Under the pieces are notes generated by a model that worked only from the letters and a program-made list of their open reading frames with translations, was not told the DNA's origin and did not search any database. A stretch of 44,560 nucleotides of DNA from Candidatus Krumholzibacteriia bacterium (GTDB lineage: Bacteria; Krumholzibacteriota; Krumholzibacteriia; Krumholzibacteriales; Krumholzibacteriaceae): assembly GCA_023131975.1 (NCBI GenBank), contig JAGLYV010000037.1, positions 1-44,560 of the forward strand, read 5' to 3'. Of the stretch, positions 25,751-33,900 are shown in pieces. Within the stretch, counting starts at the first letter, position 1. Each line of letters begins with the position of its first letter. The position numbers and the translations under genes were made by a program.

Positions 25751-25987
25751 AAATTTAACTCTTAAGTGGATTATCCAGATGATGTGTCATGAAAATAGAC
25801 GAACACTGAGACGGGAAGGATGATGAAAACAGATCATTGATAACCCCGAAATATCGTTTCAGAATGACGGGTTTCGACAACTGCCCCGAATTGCCCGCGA
25901 GGGTTTTGAAAATAATTTGTAAGTGCTTAACATCTGTGATGACAACGATTTTCCACCTGTTCAAAGGGCTTCTTTGGGGTGGCTGAC

Positions 25988-26017
25988 TTGACGGGGCGGA
26001 CCGAAATCTGGTACAAT
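25988..26017 (+). promoter_or_regulatory. Sigma-70 type promoter
   Basis: TTGACG (25988-25993), 18-bp spacer, TACAAT (26012-26017), 92 bp before the small secreted-protein gene and its downstream activator gene. Confidence 0.7.
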
Positions 26018-26108
26018 ATGACTCAAGCGATTCTGATTAGGCGGATGACATACAGGGTAAATCAATTTACGTGAAGATCCGTGCGTATGGACGTACCGGA
26101 AGGTGTTT

Positions 26109-26477
26109 ATGAAACGTATTTACCGTGGTGTCATTTTCTTTTTCCTGCCGGTCATGGCCGCCGTCATCGCAGTCTGTTCTCTGTCGGTTGCCGTAATGGC
26201 GGGAGATCCTGGACAGGCCGACTACAATTTCTCAGATTACATGGTTAACGCGGATCCAGGGGAAGATCCTCATCTGAAGATCGATCCAGGCACCAGTGAA
26301 TTTACCTTATATGACATCAGGACGGAATCCGCGCCGCCCGCTTCAAGTGGAAGTGGCCAGGATGCTATGCTCCGGGGGCAAGACAGAGCAGAAATGACGA
26401 CTGGCAGATGGTATTCCCGCGTGAACCCTAAATTCAGGATGGTCATTATGATGATCAGCTTGACGCTGACTCGCTAA
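26109..26477 (+). CDS. Small secreted protein of unknown function, possibly frameshifted
   Basis: 122 residues from the ATG at 26109 (GGAAGG is 5 bp upstream). It has a long signal peptide or membrane anchor (VIFFFLPVMAAVIAVCSLSVAVMA, about 8-32), then a polar, Asp/Gly/Pro-rich chain with no recognised domain. The last about 25 residues change character to a hydrophobic tail (RMVIMMISLTLTR), while the next frame reads NDDWQMVFPREP and then stops, which looks more like native sequence; a frameshift near 26380-26400 is possible. It is the first gene after a sigma-70 promoter and 20 bp before a TPR-containing sigma-54 activator, so it might be a peptide or envelope signal for that activator. That link is inference. 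Confidence 0.5.
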   Translation: MKRIYRGVIFFFLPVMAAVIAVCSLSVAVMAGDPGQADYNFSDYMVNADPGEDPHLKIDPGTSEFTLYDIRTESAPPASSGSGQDAMLRGQDRAEMTTGRWYSRVNPKFRMVIMMISLTLTR

Positions 26478-26497
26478 TTCAGCCGGGACCCGGAGTA

Positions 26498-28996
26498 ATG
26501 CAGGTTCAAAAAGACGTACTGGAAAAATTACTGGTCGATATATACCATCTCAATGAGAGGTGCGACCACAGGCAGGCCTACCAGTGTTCCCTGGAAGCGG
26601 TCAGTCTGGCTGGGGAACCGGGCGTGGAAAGACCGCTCAGGTACCGGGTCGCGCTTGCCGCGGCGCGTTGTGCCTATTACCTCTCGCTTTTTGATGAATG
26701 TCTCAGCCATATCGATATGGTTCCTGATGTAGATGGAACTATAACGGATGTCAAACATTCCGATCCTGCCGGCACTCTGGATATTCCCGCGGCAGCCGTT
26801 ATTTTCGAAGCGCGAGTCATACGGGCCAATGTCGCGAGGAGACGCGGAGAGTTCGAGGACGCGATATCGATCCTTGACCGGGTGATTGAAGATGACGGGA
26901 ACGGGATTTCCTCAAGGTTGATCACCGACAGACTTCTTTCGAAAGGATCATGCCTGTACCTGCTCGGGAGACACAGTGAAGCCAGAGAGTACCTTGAAAC
27001 GGCATTGGGACTAGCCACCCATAATGACGATATTAGAGCCCGGTCGAGAGTCCTTGTAATGATGGGGCTGGTTTCGAGGACCATGGGATTTATGGATAAG
27101 GCTCTCGATTATTTCAAGCGGGCGAAAGATCTTTGCAGACAATATAACGATAATTACGCGGAAGCTGCAGCCTGGTTGAATGAAGGGGTGGCCCTGTATC
27201 ATCTTGGCAGGTTTGATGAATCAGAGAAAGCTGCCGTTCGCGCAAGAAGACTGTTCGGTAAAGTCGAATGGGTGCTTGGTGTATGCAGGACGCTGATCCT
27301 CCAGGGTAATGACAAGAGAAAATGCGGTGAATATTCGGGAGCCATCCGATGTTACGGGAAGGCCGGCGAGATAGCGGAAGCTAATGGTTTCAAGAGAGAG
27401 CTGGCTCTGACGCTGAACCTGATGGGAGCGATATCTGGCTCGCGGGGAGATCTCCCAGCCGCTTTGAAGTATCTGTCCAGAGCTCTGGGGACAATTTCCA
27501 GCGTAGCTCCCAATGGGGACGTCGCGTGTGACATCAGGCGCAGGCTGGGACTTGTTTTCCTTCTTCAGGAAAAATTTACGGAAGCTGAAAAGTATTTTGA
27601 ATCCGCCTTGAAAGATGCTGTCAAAGCGGATGATAAATGGTCTTCCGGCCTGATTCTAAGGGCCCGAGGGAGTAAAGAGTTCAGAATGGGAGACAGAGAT
27701 AAGGGGAAAGCTCTCTTTAATGACGCGATCGATCACCTGAGGGCTGGTGGATGCGTTCACGAGCTGGCCAGGACACACCTGATATTTGCGAACGAGCTTT
27801 ATAGTCTGGAAGGAAACGGATTCATGTCTCCTGACCCAGGCAATGGGCCGGATGTCGATAAAGCTCTGCATAGCCTCATCGAGGCCAGCCATCTCTTTTC
27901 GGGGACCGATGATGATAACAACAGGAAGATGACTGATCTCCAGTTGAAGAAGGTCCTTCGGTATAAGAGGAATTCAGATCTGATAAAAGTAGATCCGACG
28001 AGAGACAGGGATGTTCTGATTCTCGAAAAATCGCGGGATCTGTTTATCTCTGAAAAACTGGTCGCCGTGTCGGATAGTATGGTGGAGGTATGGAAGAAAG
28101 TGTCTTTCGCCTCCTCGTTCTCCCGGCCGGTCCTCATAACGGGAGAGACAGGGACGGGGAAGGAATTGATCGCGAGATTGATCCATGACAAAAGCGACAG
28201 GGTACACAAGCCGTTTGTCGCCGTCAATTGCGCCGCAATTCCGGATCACCTGTTCGAAAGCGAGTTTTTTGGTCACAAAAAGGGATGTTTCACAGGGGCG
28301 TTGACTGACAGGAAGGGATTCTTTGAGGAAGCTGACGGTGGAACGATATTCCTTGATGAGATCGGAGAGTTGACGCTGATTCAGCAGGTAAAACTTCTGA
28401 GAGTATTGCAGGAGAAGAAGATCAGAAAAATCGGTGAGAATATGGAGAAGCCGGTAGATTTCAGAGTCATATCTGCTACGAACAGGAGTGTCGAAGAGAT
28501 GGTCGGCCTTTCCGAATTCAGACAGGACCTGTATTACAGGATCAATATCGAGCATATTCATCTTCCCCCGCTGAGAACACGTCCTGAGGATGTGGTAGCC
28601 CTTCTGACCTGGCGTGTATGTGGTAACGGTAATGGTTCATCACGTAGAGTAAGGATAGAAAAGCTTGCCCTTGAGCGGCTGCAGAATTATATGTGGCCCG
28701 GTAATGTCAGGGAATTGATCTCGGTCGCCGACAGGGTAAATCATATGATCGACTCAGAGCTGATAACTGCCGATATGCTGCCCGAGAAAATAATGGGTGG
28801 TCCCGAGGTGTTCCCTGTCGGGGATTCAACTACCGCAAAGGTCGGAACAGAACATAGTTCCCTCAAAGAAAAGCTGAACAGAGTCATGTCTATATGCAGA
28901 GGCAACAAGTCTGCCGCCGCGAAATGGCTGGGAATATCGAGGGGAACACTCTACAAGGAACTCAGGCGAGCAGGGCTTGGACATTATATAAAATAA
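26498..28996 (+). CDS. Sigma-54 activator with long TPR N-terminus
   Basis: 832 residues. About the first 460 residues are tetratricopeptide repeats (for example SRVLVMMGLVSRTMGFMDKALDYFKRAKDLCR, AAWLNEGVALYHLGRFDESEKAAVRARRLF, ALTLNLMGAISGSRGDLPAALKYLSRAL, RLGLVFLLQEKFTEAEKYFESAL). The AAA+ sigma-54 domain follows: Walker A GETGTGKE at about 548-555, L1 loop GCFTGA at about 596-601 (Ala replaced by Cys), FLDEIGE, and GNVREL. A Fis-type helix-turn-helix ends the protein (CRGNKSAAAKWLGISRGTLYKELRRAGL). There is no receiver or GAF domain. GGAG is only 2 bp before the ATG, so initiation may depend on coupling to the small secreted-protein gene 20 bp upstream. Confidence 0.91.
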   Translation: MQVQKDVLEKLLVDIYHLNERCDHRQAYQCSLEAVSLAGEPGVERPLRYRVALAAARCAYYLSLFDECLSHIDMVPDVDGTITDVKHSDPAGTLDIPAAAVIFEARVIRANVARRRGEFEDAISILDRVIEDDGNGISSRLITDRLLSKGSCLYLLGRHSEAREYLETALGLATHNDDIRARSRVLVMMGLVSRTMGFMDKALDYFKRAKDLCRQYNDNYAEAAAWLNEGVALYHLGRFDESEKAAVRARRLFGKVEWVLGVCRTLILQGNDKRKCGEYSGAIRCYGKAGEIAEANGFKRELALTLNLMGAISGSRGDLPAALKYLSRALGTISSVAPNGDVACDIRRRLGLVFLLQEKFTEAEKYFESALKDAVKADDKWSSGLILRARGSKEFRMGDRDKGKALFNDAIDHLRAGGCVHELARTHLIFANELYSLEGNGFMSPDPGNGPDVDKALHSLIEASHLFSGTDDDNNRKMTDLQLKKVLRYKRNSDLIKVDPTRDRDVLILEKSRDLFISEKLVAVSDSMVEVWKKVSFASSFSRPVLITGETGTGKELIARLIHDKSDRVHKPFVAVNCAAIPDHLFESEFFGHKKGCFTGALTDRKGFFEEADGGTIFLDEIGELTLIQQVKLLRVLQEKKIRKIGENMEKPVDFRVISATNRSVEEMVGLSEFRQDLYYRINIEHIHLPPLRTRPEDVVALLTWRVCGNGNGSSRRVRIEKLALERLQNYMWPGNVRELISVADRVNHMIDSELITADMLPEKIMGGPEVFPVGDSTTAKVGTEHSSLKEKLNRVMSICRGNKSAAAKWLGISRGTLYKELRRAGLGHYIK

Positions 28997-29058
28997 TTCT
29001 CGGAATAATCATCCCTTACAGACTATCAATCTCACAAGAACAGGAATTCATTGTATAG

Positions 29059-29088
29059 TGTGTTCACAGTGTACACTGGATAAACACA
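29059..29088. promoter_or_regulatory. Nested palindrome, operator-like
   Basis: Perfect 12-bp palindrome CAGTGTACACTG (29067-29078) inside a second pair of arms TGTGTT (29059-29064) and AACACA (29083-29088). A related sequence, CCGTGTACAGTGTA, lies about 80 bp downstream (29148-29161). The pattern suits a dimeric repressor or activator; which gene it serves is unclear. Confidence 0.5.
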
Positions 29089-29360
29089 ATTAGATATATA
29101 GGTAACTACTTGTTTCTATGTATCTAATGGAATATGTCCGATATCACCGTGTACAGTGTAGACAGTCGCACAGCTTTTCGGAAAGATCCTCAACCCCCAG
29201 GATTATCGATTGCCATAAAGTGTTGATTCGTAAGACGCTGTCGTGTCACAACTTAAGTCTGTGAGAGGGGGGTTTCCTCATAATTGCAGGATATTGCAGG
29301 TCAGTGGCACAGATCGTGATATATATGTCTGATGTCAATCGCTTATCAGAATCGTTTTCC

Positions 29361-29469
29361 TGGAACGCCCAGCCGGTATGGGGGGCGTTCCAGACAAAGA
29401 ACCATCGGGTTTCTACGGCGCCGCTCTGAGTCCCCCCATCGCAACAGCCGTAGACAGGGATGGTTCTTT
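29361..29469. other. Candidate structured non-coding RNA or regulatory element
   Basis: Three perfect inverted repeats lie in 109 bp: TGGAACGCCC (29361-29370) with GGGCGTTCCA (29383-29392); AAAGAACCATC (29396-29406) with GATGGTTCTTT (29459-29469); and inside it CTACGGC (29413-29419) with GCCGTAG (29447-29453). ATGGGGGG (29378-29385) can also pair with CCCCCCAT (29432-29439), which would break the first stem, so two alternative folds exist. The last stem ends in a T run. No known RNA family was recognised and the strand is unknown. Confidence 0.45.
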
Positions 29470-29784
29470 TGTTATCTGCCGCGTGGCACCTGTTCATCCT
29501 GTACATAACTGTCCAATCCTTTCAGATCTTCGTTATTCGTTATATGACCCATGATTGAGCGGGTTCGGAGAACATCCGAGAATTACATATATACAAAGCA
29601 TATATAAAATGATGCTTATTACTATCTAATTCAGCACTTAATTGCGCCTGTAATCCTCGCGTAGTCGCCGTAATATCAATTATAACACTGAGTTCTGGCG
29701 CACGGCGCTGCCGCAGGTATTTGCTTGCTGTTTTCGGCAAGGTTCCGGGTGCTGGACCCATTCTTGTAATACATATCATCAGGG

Positions 29785-29806
29785 AAGGAGGTGAGCAGGT
29801 TCAGTG
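29785..29806 (+). promoter_or_regulatory. Ideal ribosome-binding site before a GTG
   Basis: AAGGAGGTGA (29785-29794) is a full anti-16S match, 9 bp before GTG 29804. It is much stronger than the site of the downstream lipoprotein gene (GGAGG at 29852-29856, ATG 29862). Confidence 0.6.
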
Positions 29807-30010
29807 TTGTTCATAAATGAGAATGGGGGAGTAGCGTTGGAAAAATGTTATGGAGGAAAAGATGAAAGTAGCACAAGCTGTCTTTACAGCAATTACGATC
29901 GCATGCCTGGTGGTCATTTACTCATGTGGCGAGAATACGACTTCAATAGAGACCGAACCGCCTGGTGCGGAAATCGACGGCTATACTGTCACTGTCGAGG
30001 AGAGAGGTGA
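29804..30010 (+). CDS. Possible upstream ORF overlapping the lipoprotein gene
   Basis: A 68-codon frame opened by GTG behind a perfect ribosome site. It overlaps the first 149 bp of the lipoprotein gene in another frame, so most of its residues (Cys-, Arg- and Trp-rich, no domain) are forced by that gene. It is either a translated regulatory leader or chance. Only the ribosome site supports it. Confidence 0.2.
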   Translation: MLFINENGGVALEKCYGGKDESSTSCLYSNYDRMPGGHLLMWREYDFNRDRTAWCGNRRLYCHCRGER

Positions 30011-30542
30011 AACATATCTTTCTGATCGTATTGAGAGCAGGGTATCCTATCCATTCTTCAGCCATGTGATAATCGAAAAGGGTTATCGGGTGTTTCCATC
30101 AGAGGCAGGTAGTTTCAGGGTGATCGATGATGCGTCTGGTGAGTTTTCAGATGTGACGATGATACCCTGCAGGCTGCCAGATGACGACAGTCGTGTTGCG
30201 ATGATCTATTACGTTGAAAATGGCGATGACTATCTGGTGTCTTCCGCGGAATATTTCAAGGATGAGGGATATGAGATCTCCCATCCGATCGATGATGAGG
30301 TCGAGGCGCTTATGAGAGCGAATGACATTCCGTATCCATGGAAAATGCCCATGGACAGAGATGAATCGACATCATCAAAATACTGGAAATGCGTCGGGAA
30401 ATACTCCGCCGCGGGATGTCTGGGTTGTGCTCTGAGGTGTTATCTCACCGGTCCCGGGTGGGCAGCATGCGTTACTGCATGCTGTTCGTCTGTGGTCGTG
30501 GTCGCGCTGGCAGCTTGTGCTTTCACCGTGTATGGGGGGTGA
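29862..30542 (+). CDS. Lipoprotein with Cys-rich halocin C8-like C-terminus
   Basis: 226 residues from ATG 29862 (GGAGG 5 bp upstream; an ATG at 29850 has no site). The N-terminus is a probable lipoprotein signal (VFTAITIACLVVIYSC, Cys 22; Tyr in the lipobox is unusual). Residues about 25-170 are a polar, strand-rich domain of no known family. The last 54 residues (173-226) are different: eight Cys with the spacing CLGCALRC...ACVTACC...AAC, embedded in Gly/Ala/Val-rich hydrophobic sequence and ending in YGG. This layout, a soluble N-terminal domain plus a small Cys-rich hydrophobic C-terminal peptide, is that of halocin C8-type precursors, where the N-terminal part can act as immunity protein. 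The next gene, 6 bp downstream, encodes a small membrane protein. The resemblance is by eye; it could also be a simple membrane-inserted Cys-rich tail. Confidence 0.6.
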   Translation: MKVAQAVFTAITIACLVVIYSCGENTTSIETEPPGAEIDGYTVTVEERGETYLSDRIESRVSYPFFSHVIIEKGYRVFPSEAGSFRVIDDASGEFSDVTMIPCRLPDDDSRVAMIYYVENGDDYLVSSAEYFKDEGYEISHPIDDEVEALMRANDIPYPWKMPMDRDESTSSKYWKCVGKYSAAGCLGCALRCYLTGPGWAACVTACCSSVVVVALAACAFTVYGG

Positions 30543-30548
30543 TCGGAT

Positions 30549-30902
30549 ATGTCCAGAAGCGGAAAACTATTTCTAGTGCTCTATCTGGTCGGGATACTGA
30601 TCATCTATTCCGGGTACGAGTTGGGTAGACGGGGGGTGAGTGAAATATATGCCGGTATGGTCCTGATACCTCTCTATGGGATAGTATCTGGATATATAGA
30701 ATTGTTGTTGAAAGGCGGTGGACAATCCAGAGAGACGGGCCGGCTGTTTATCGCCCTGTTTGTCGCTGGCATCTTCATCACTATGACGATAATTCTGGAA
30801 AAAAGCGGAGTATCGTTCTATTGGACCGGATTACCAGCATTGGCAGTAACTCTTGCTGTGATGTACAGATTGAGCAAGAAAGCCGGTCGGGGAGATACCT
30901 GA
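30549..30902 (+). CDS. Small four-helix membrane protein
   Basis: 117 residues with four hydrophobic segments (about 7-24, 34-54, 66-84 and 88-106), short basic loops and a basic C-terminus (RLSKKAGRGD). No family recognised. It starts 6 bp after the Cys-rich lipoprotein gene, so the two are surely co-transcribed; G-rich sequence before the ATG (GGGGGTGATCGG) serves as ribosome site. A role in immunity to, or export and membrane placement of, the Cys-rich product would fit the context, but nothing in the sequence proves it. It ends in front of a 26-bp palindrome that separates it from the convergent kinase gene. Confidence 0.65.
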   Translation: MSRSGKLFLVLYLVGILIIYSGYELGRRGVSEIYAGMVLIPLYGIVSGYIELLLKGGGQSRETGRLFIALFVAGIFITMTIILEKSGVSFYWTGLPALAVTLAVMYRLSKKAGRGDT

Positions 30903-30917
30903 TCGATTCATTGGAAA

Positions 30918-30943
30918 GGTGTGCCGGATCGATCCGGCACACC
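30918..30943. terminator. 26-bp perfect palindrome between convergent genes
   Basis: GGTGTGCCGGATC followed directly by its reverse complement (30918-30943), between the stop of the membrane protein gene (30902) and the stop of the kinase gene (30956). There is no good T run on either side, so it is a stem that may terminate weakly or protect 3' ends of both transcripts. Confidence 0.55.
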
Positions 30944-30955
30944 ATCATAAACAGT

Positions 30956-33900
30956 CTATTGCTTCAGTGCCCTGATCTCATCAAATACTCTTTTGCGGAA
31001 TGGAAGGGAAAGATATGACATCTTCATCTCTTCATCTGAGATCGATTCTGTGATCTGCTTGATAGTCTCGATAGCGTCCCTGTAATACATGGTGGCTGAA
31101 CTTATATCTTTTAAATCATGGTGCAGGATCGCCAGTTCTCTCTGAGCCTGCCAGGTGAACTCTCTCGTTCCCATCTTTCTGCTGGTCTTGAGGGCTTTCT
31201 GCAGGAGATCTTCCGCGTCATCCCGGTTTGTGATCCTGGCGAAACTCCCCTCCGCGAATAGGAGGAGGGGCTTGAGATAGTTACAATTGATCGTATCGAA
31301 GATATTGCGGGCCTCTTTGATGTGTTCGGCCGCCTTGTCGATCTGCCCGGCCTCGAGTTCGTATATCGTCAGGTTGGATAGAGCGTCGACGATATCATCC
31401 CTGTCATCGGATTTTCTGAACTGGGTGACTGCATCTTTGACATTACTGATCGCTGCGACAAAATCAAATTTCTGGAAGTGGAATCGTGACAGAATGAGGC
31501 TTCTATGCCCCAGCATGATTGAGTTTTCTTCAAGATCGCAGCCAGTTTTGAGCTTCTCAGAATATTCAATAATTTTGCCTGTGAAGTAGTCTCCCAATAA
31601 TACATAGATAATCAGTGGTTTCAGGTAAAAAGTCAGATGAAGGTCCTGTGCATCTTTTTCCGAGGCGATAGTATGAGCTTTCCCTAAATATTCAAGAGAA
31701 AAGCTGTAATTGGCGAGAGCGCAGTAACCACTTGATAAGTTCAACAAGGTTAATATTGAATAAGCGGACATTTTTAGTCTCTCAGAGAGAGCCAATGCGT
31801 CATTAAGGGTAGAGATCATATCGAAGTATTCACCCTGTATATAGTGGAACCCGCCGATCTTCTGAAGGTCATGAACGATGTTGATACTGCTGGATGTGGA
31901 TCTTGATAATTCTATTGTGGAGTACATAAATTTCTTTGCGTTATCGTAATCACCATTATAAAAGGATATTGCGTAAAGTTTGTGCAGGGCAGACCTTCTG
32001 GCCCATGGCGCCAGGTCTTCCCTTTTCAAATAGTCTCGTAATGTCTCTATATTAGAATCCAGTTTGTCGATATTTCCGGCGAGCTTCTGAAAATATATAT
32101 AATTTGAAAGCGCAAAAACATATAAGTCATTATTTGTGGAGTTGGAGAGTGCCATCGCCTGTTCAAACAGACTGCTGCGATCTTGCATTTTTTCAGTACC
32201 AGCCATCAATATCATAAGTTCCGCTATGAGGTCATTGTCTTCTATCTCTTTTGCTAGAGTAAGGGCCTTTTCATAGTTCTTGATGCCATCTTTTTGTTTT
32301 GAAAGGTAGAGGTCATAGATATATCCCATATCTTTTAAGTATGTAGCTTTCTTTTTTACATCTGATGTTCCGGGGATAAGAATCTTGTAATGTTCAATCA
32401 CTTCGGTAAATAAACCAATCGATTTCTCGGTGAGAACGAGTCGTTCCAGGACCATGTCAGAATTGCTTTCATCCACGGAGCGAGACACAAGCGAATACAG
32501 CGATGATAGAAGTTCGTACGCTTCGTAGAAGTTCAGGGACGTAATCAGGCGGTCAGCGGCGTCGAGTCCAAATTTCAGACTCTCTTTAATCGATTCAGCC
32601 TCGATATAATGGGCTGCGATATCTCTAAGACTATCGGGGTTGTTAGTCTCGAGATATGACGCGATGGATCTATTTATTCTGACAATCTCCTCGCGTGAAG
32701 CGCCGACCCTCGCTTGCGCCCTGAGAGAGGGACTGATAAAGTCGATTACCCCGCCTGTGTCAGTAAGAATATTGTCGTTTATCATGGAATCGATCGAGGG
32801 CTTGACTATATCAGCGGACAGGTCAGATACGGTCGATAGAGTCTCAGCGGAGACGGGGTTGTTGAAGTATGCGAAGTACAATAATACTTCTCTCTCGTGA
32901 GGTTTGAATCTGTCGATATCAAAACTGGTCATATCGGTGAAAGAGAGCGACACGCTGTCAGTCTTGAACCTGTTATGATCGATCAGCCAGCTTTTGTTGT
33001 TATGATAGATAACGTTCGAAGCGATCATATGGCGTAGTAACTTGTCCAAGTATAAAGGTAGCCCTCGGGTCGCATCGTATATGATCCCGTATTCTCTTTC
33101 GGTGAACAACTCGTTCCCCAGCATCTCTTCATAGAACTCTTTTGTCTGGTCCTTCGTCAATGGGGCGAGGGTTTGCTGTTCGAGGCATGGCAGAGCCATG
33201 AGCTGATCGAGAGACTCTTTCTTCAGAGCGGGGACAGAAATATCATTGCCGTGTGAAATCATGATTAAAACACGGGACCCGAGCAGGTCCGTTTCATACA
33301 CCAAGTGAGATACGAACCTGATAAAGTATATGTCGAAAGAGGAGATATCGGGAATAGAGATCAATATTACCTGTTTCTCCGACAGCTTATGAAGAAATTG
33401 CACGATATTGTCGAAGATGATGACTGACTGGTCGACCGTCGATGCCGATCCGGGGCCTTCGTCGAGAGATAAAGATTGTACGATCTGTTCGTGTGAGGAG
33501 AGTAATCTGTCTTTTTCATCTCCGAACAGGTTATTCCCCAGCAATTTGATGAATACATCCAACGATCCGTCCGCGGATAAGGTTTTTGAGCAATTTATCG
33601 TGATCAGATTCAGGGTCTGCGCGTGGGTCGATATCCTGTCGATTATTGTCCTTTTGCCGACACCTGTACTTCCATCTATCAGTATAGAGTTGGAGTCATC
33701 GCTGTCAGGAGTGATGAATTTTTCCAGAAAGGCCATATCATCATCACGGCCGATAAACACATTGCTTTTTATTATTGGAACGGTGTCTGAAGATTTTGAG
33801 ATATCCTGTATCAATCGGATACAGTGGCCAGCATTTTCGGGTCTCATGCCAGGGTCCGATTGAATCAGGGAGATGATCATCGAGGTCAGCGATGAGGGGC

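Larger units (their letters stand above)
28997..29861. other. 865-bp gene-poor region with dyads and stem-loops
   Basis: No convincing gene. The minus-strand frames at 29246-29506 and 29540-29779 have poor composition and no ribosome sites. The region contains an operator-like nested palindrome (29059-29088), a related half-site (29145-29160), a set of interlocking inverted repeats (29361-29469), a small CTTGC/GCAAG hairpin near 29727-29745, and an ideal ribosome-binding site at 29785-29794. No good sigma-70 or sigma-54 promoter was found in it; two TGGCAC hexamers (29318 and 29484) lack a -12 element. Confidence 0.6.

Noticed and set aside
25882-25897. GG-N10-GC on the minus strand (GGGCAATTCGGGGC)
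   Set aside because: Spacing fits but neither the -24 (CGGGCA) nor the -12 (GGGC) element resembles the consensus.
25755-25964. 69-codon minus-strand frame (starts with TTG)
   Set aside because: It has fairly protein-like composition but no ribosome site, no domain, and overlaps probable regulatory DNA.
29310-29500. Two TGGCAC hexamers as sigma-54 promoters (about 29318 and 29484)
   Set aside because: Ten bases after the GG there is GA or TC rather than GC, so the -12 element is missing.
29246-29506. 86-codon minus-strand frame in the gene-poor region
   Set aside because: It runs through the interlocking inverted repeats, has odd composition (many Cys and Trp) and no ribosome site.
29540-29779. 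79-codon minus-strand frame in the gene-poor region
   Set aside because: No ribosome site and no domain; I looked for a transposase or integrase remnant and could not support one.
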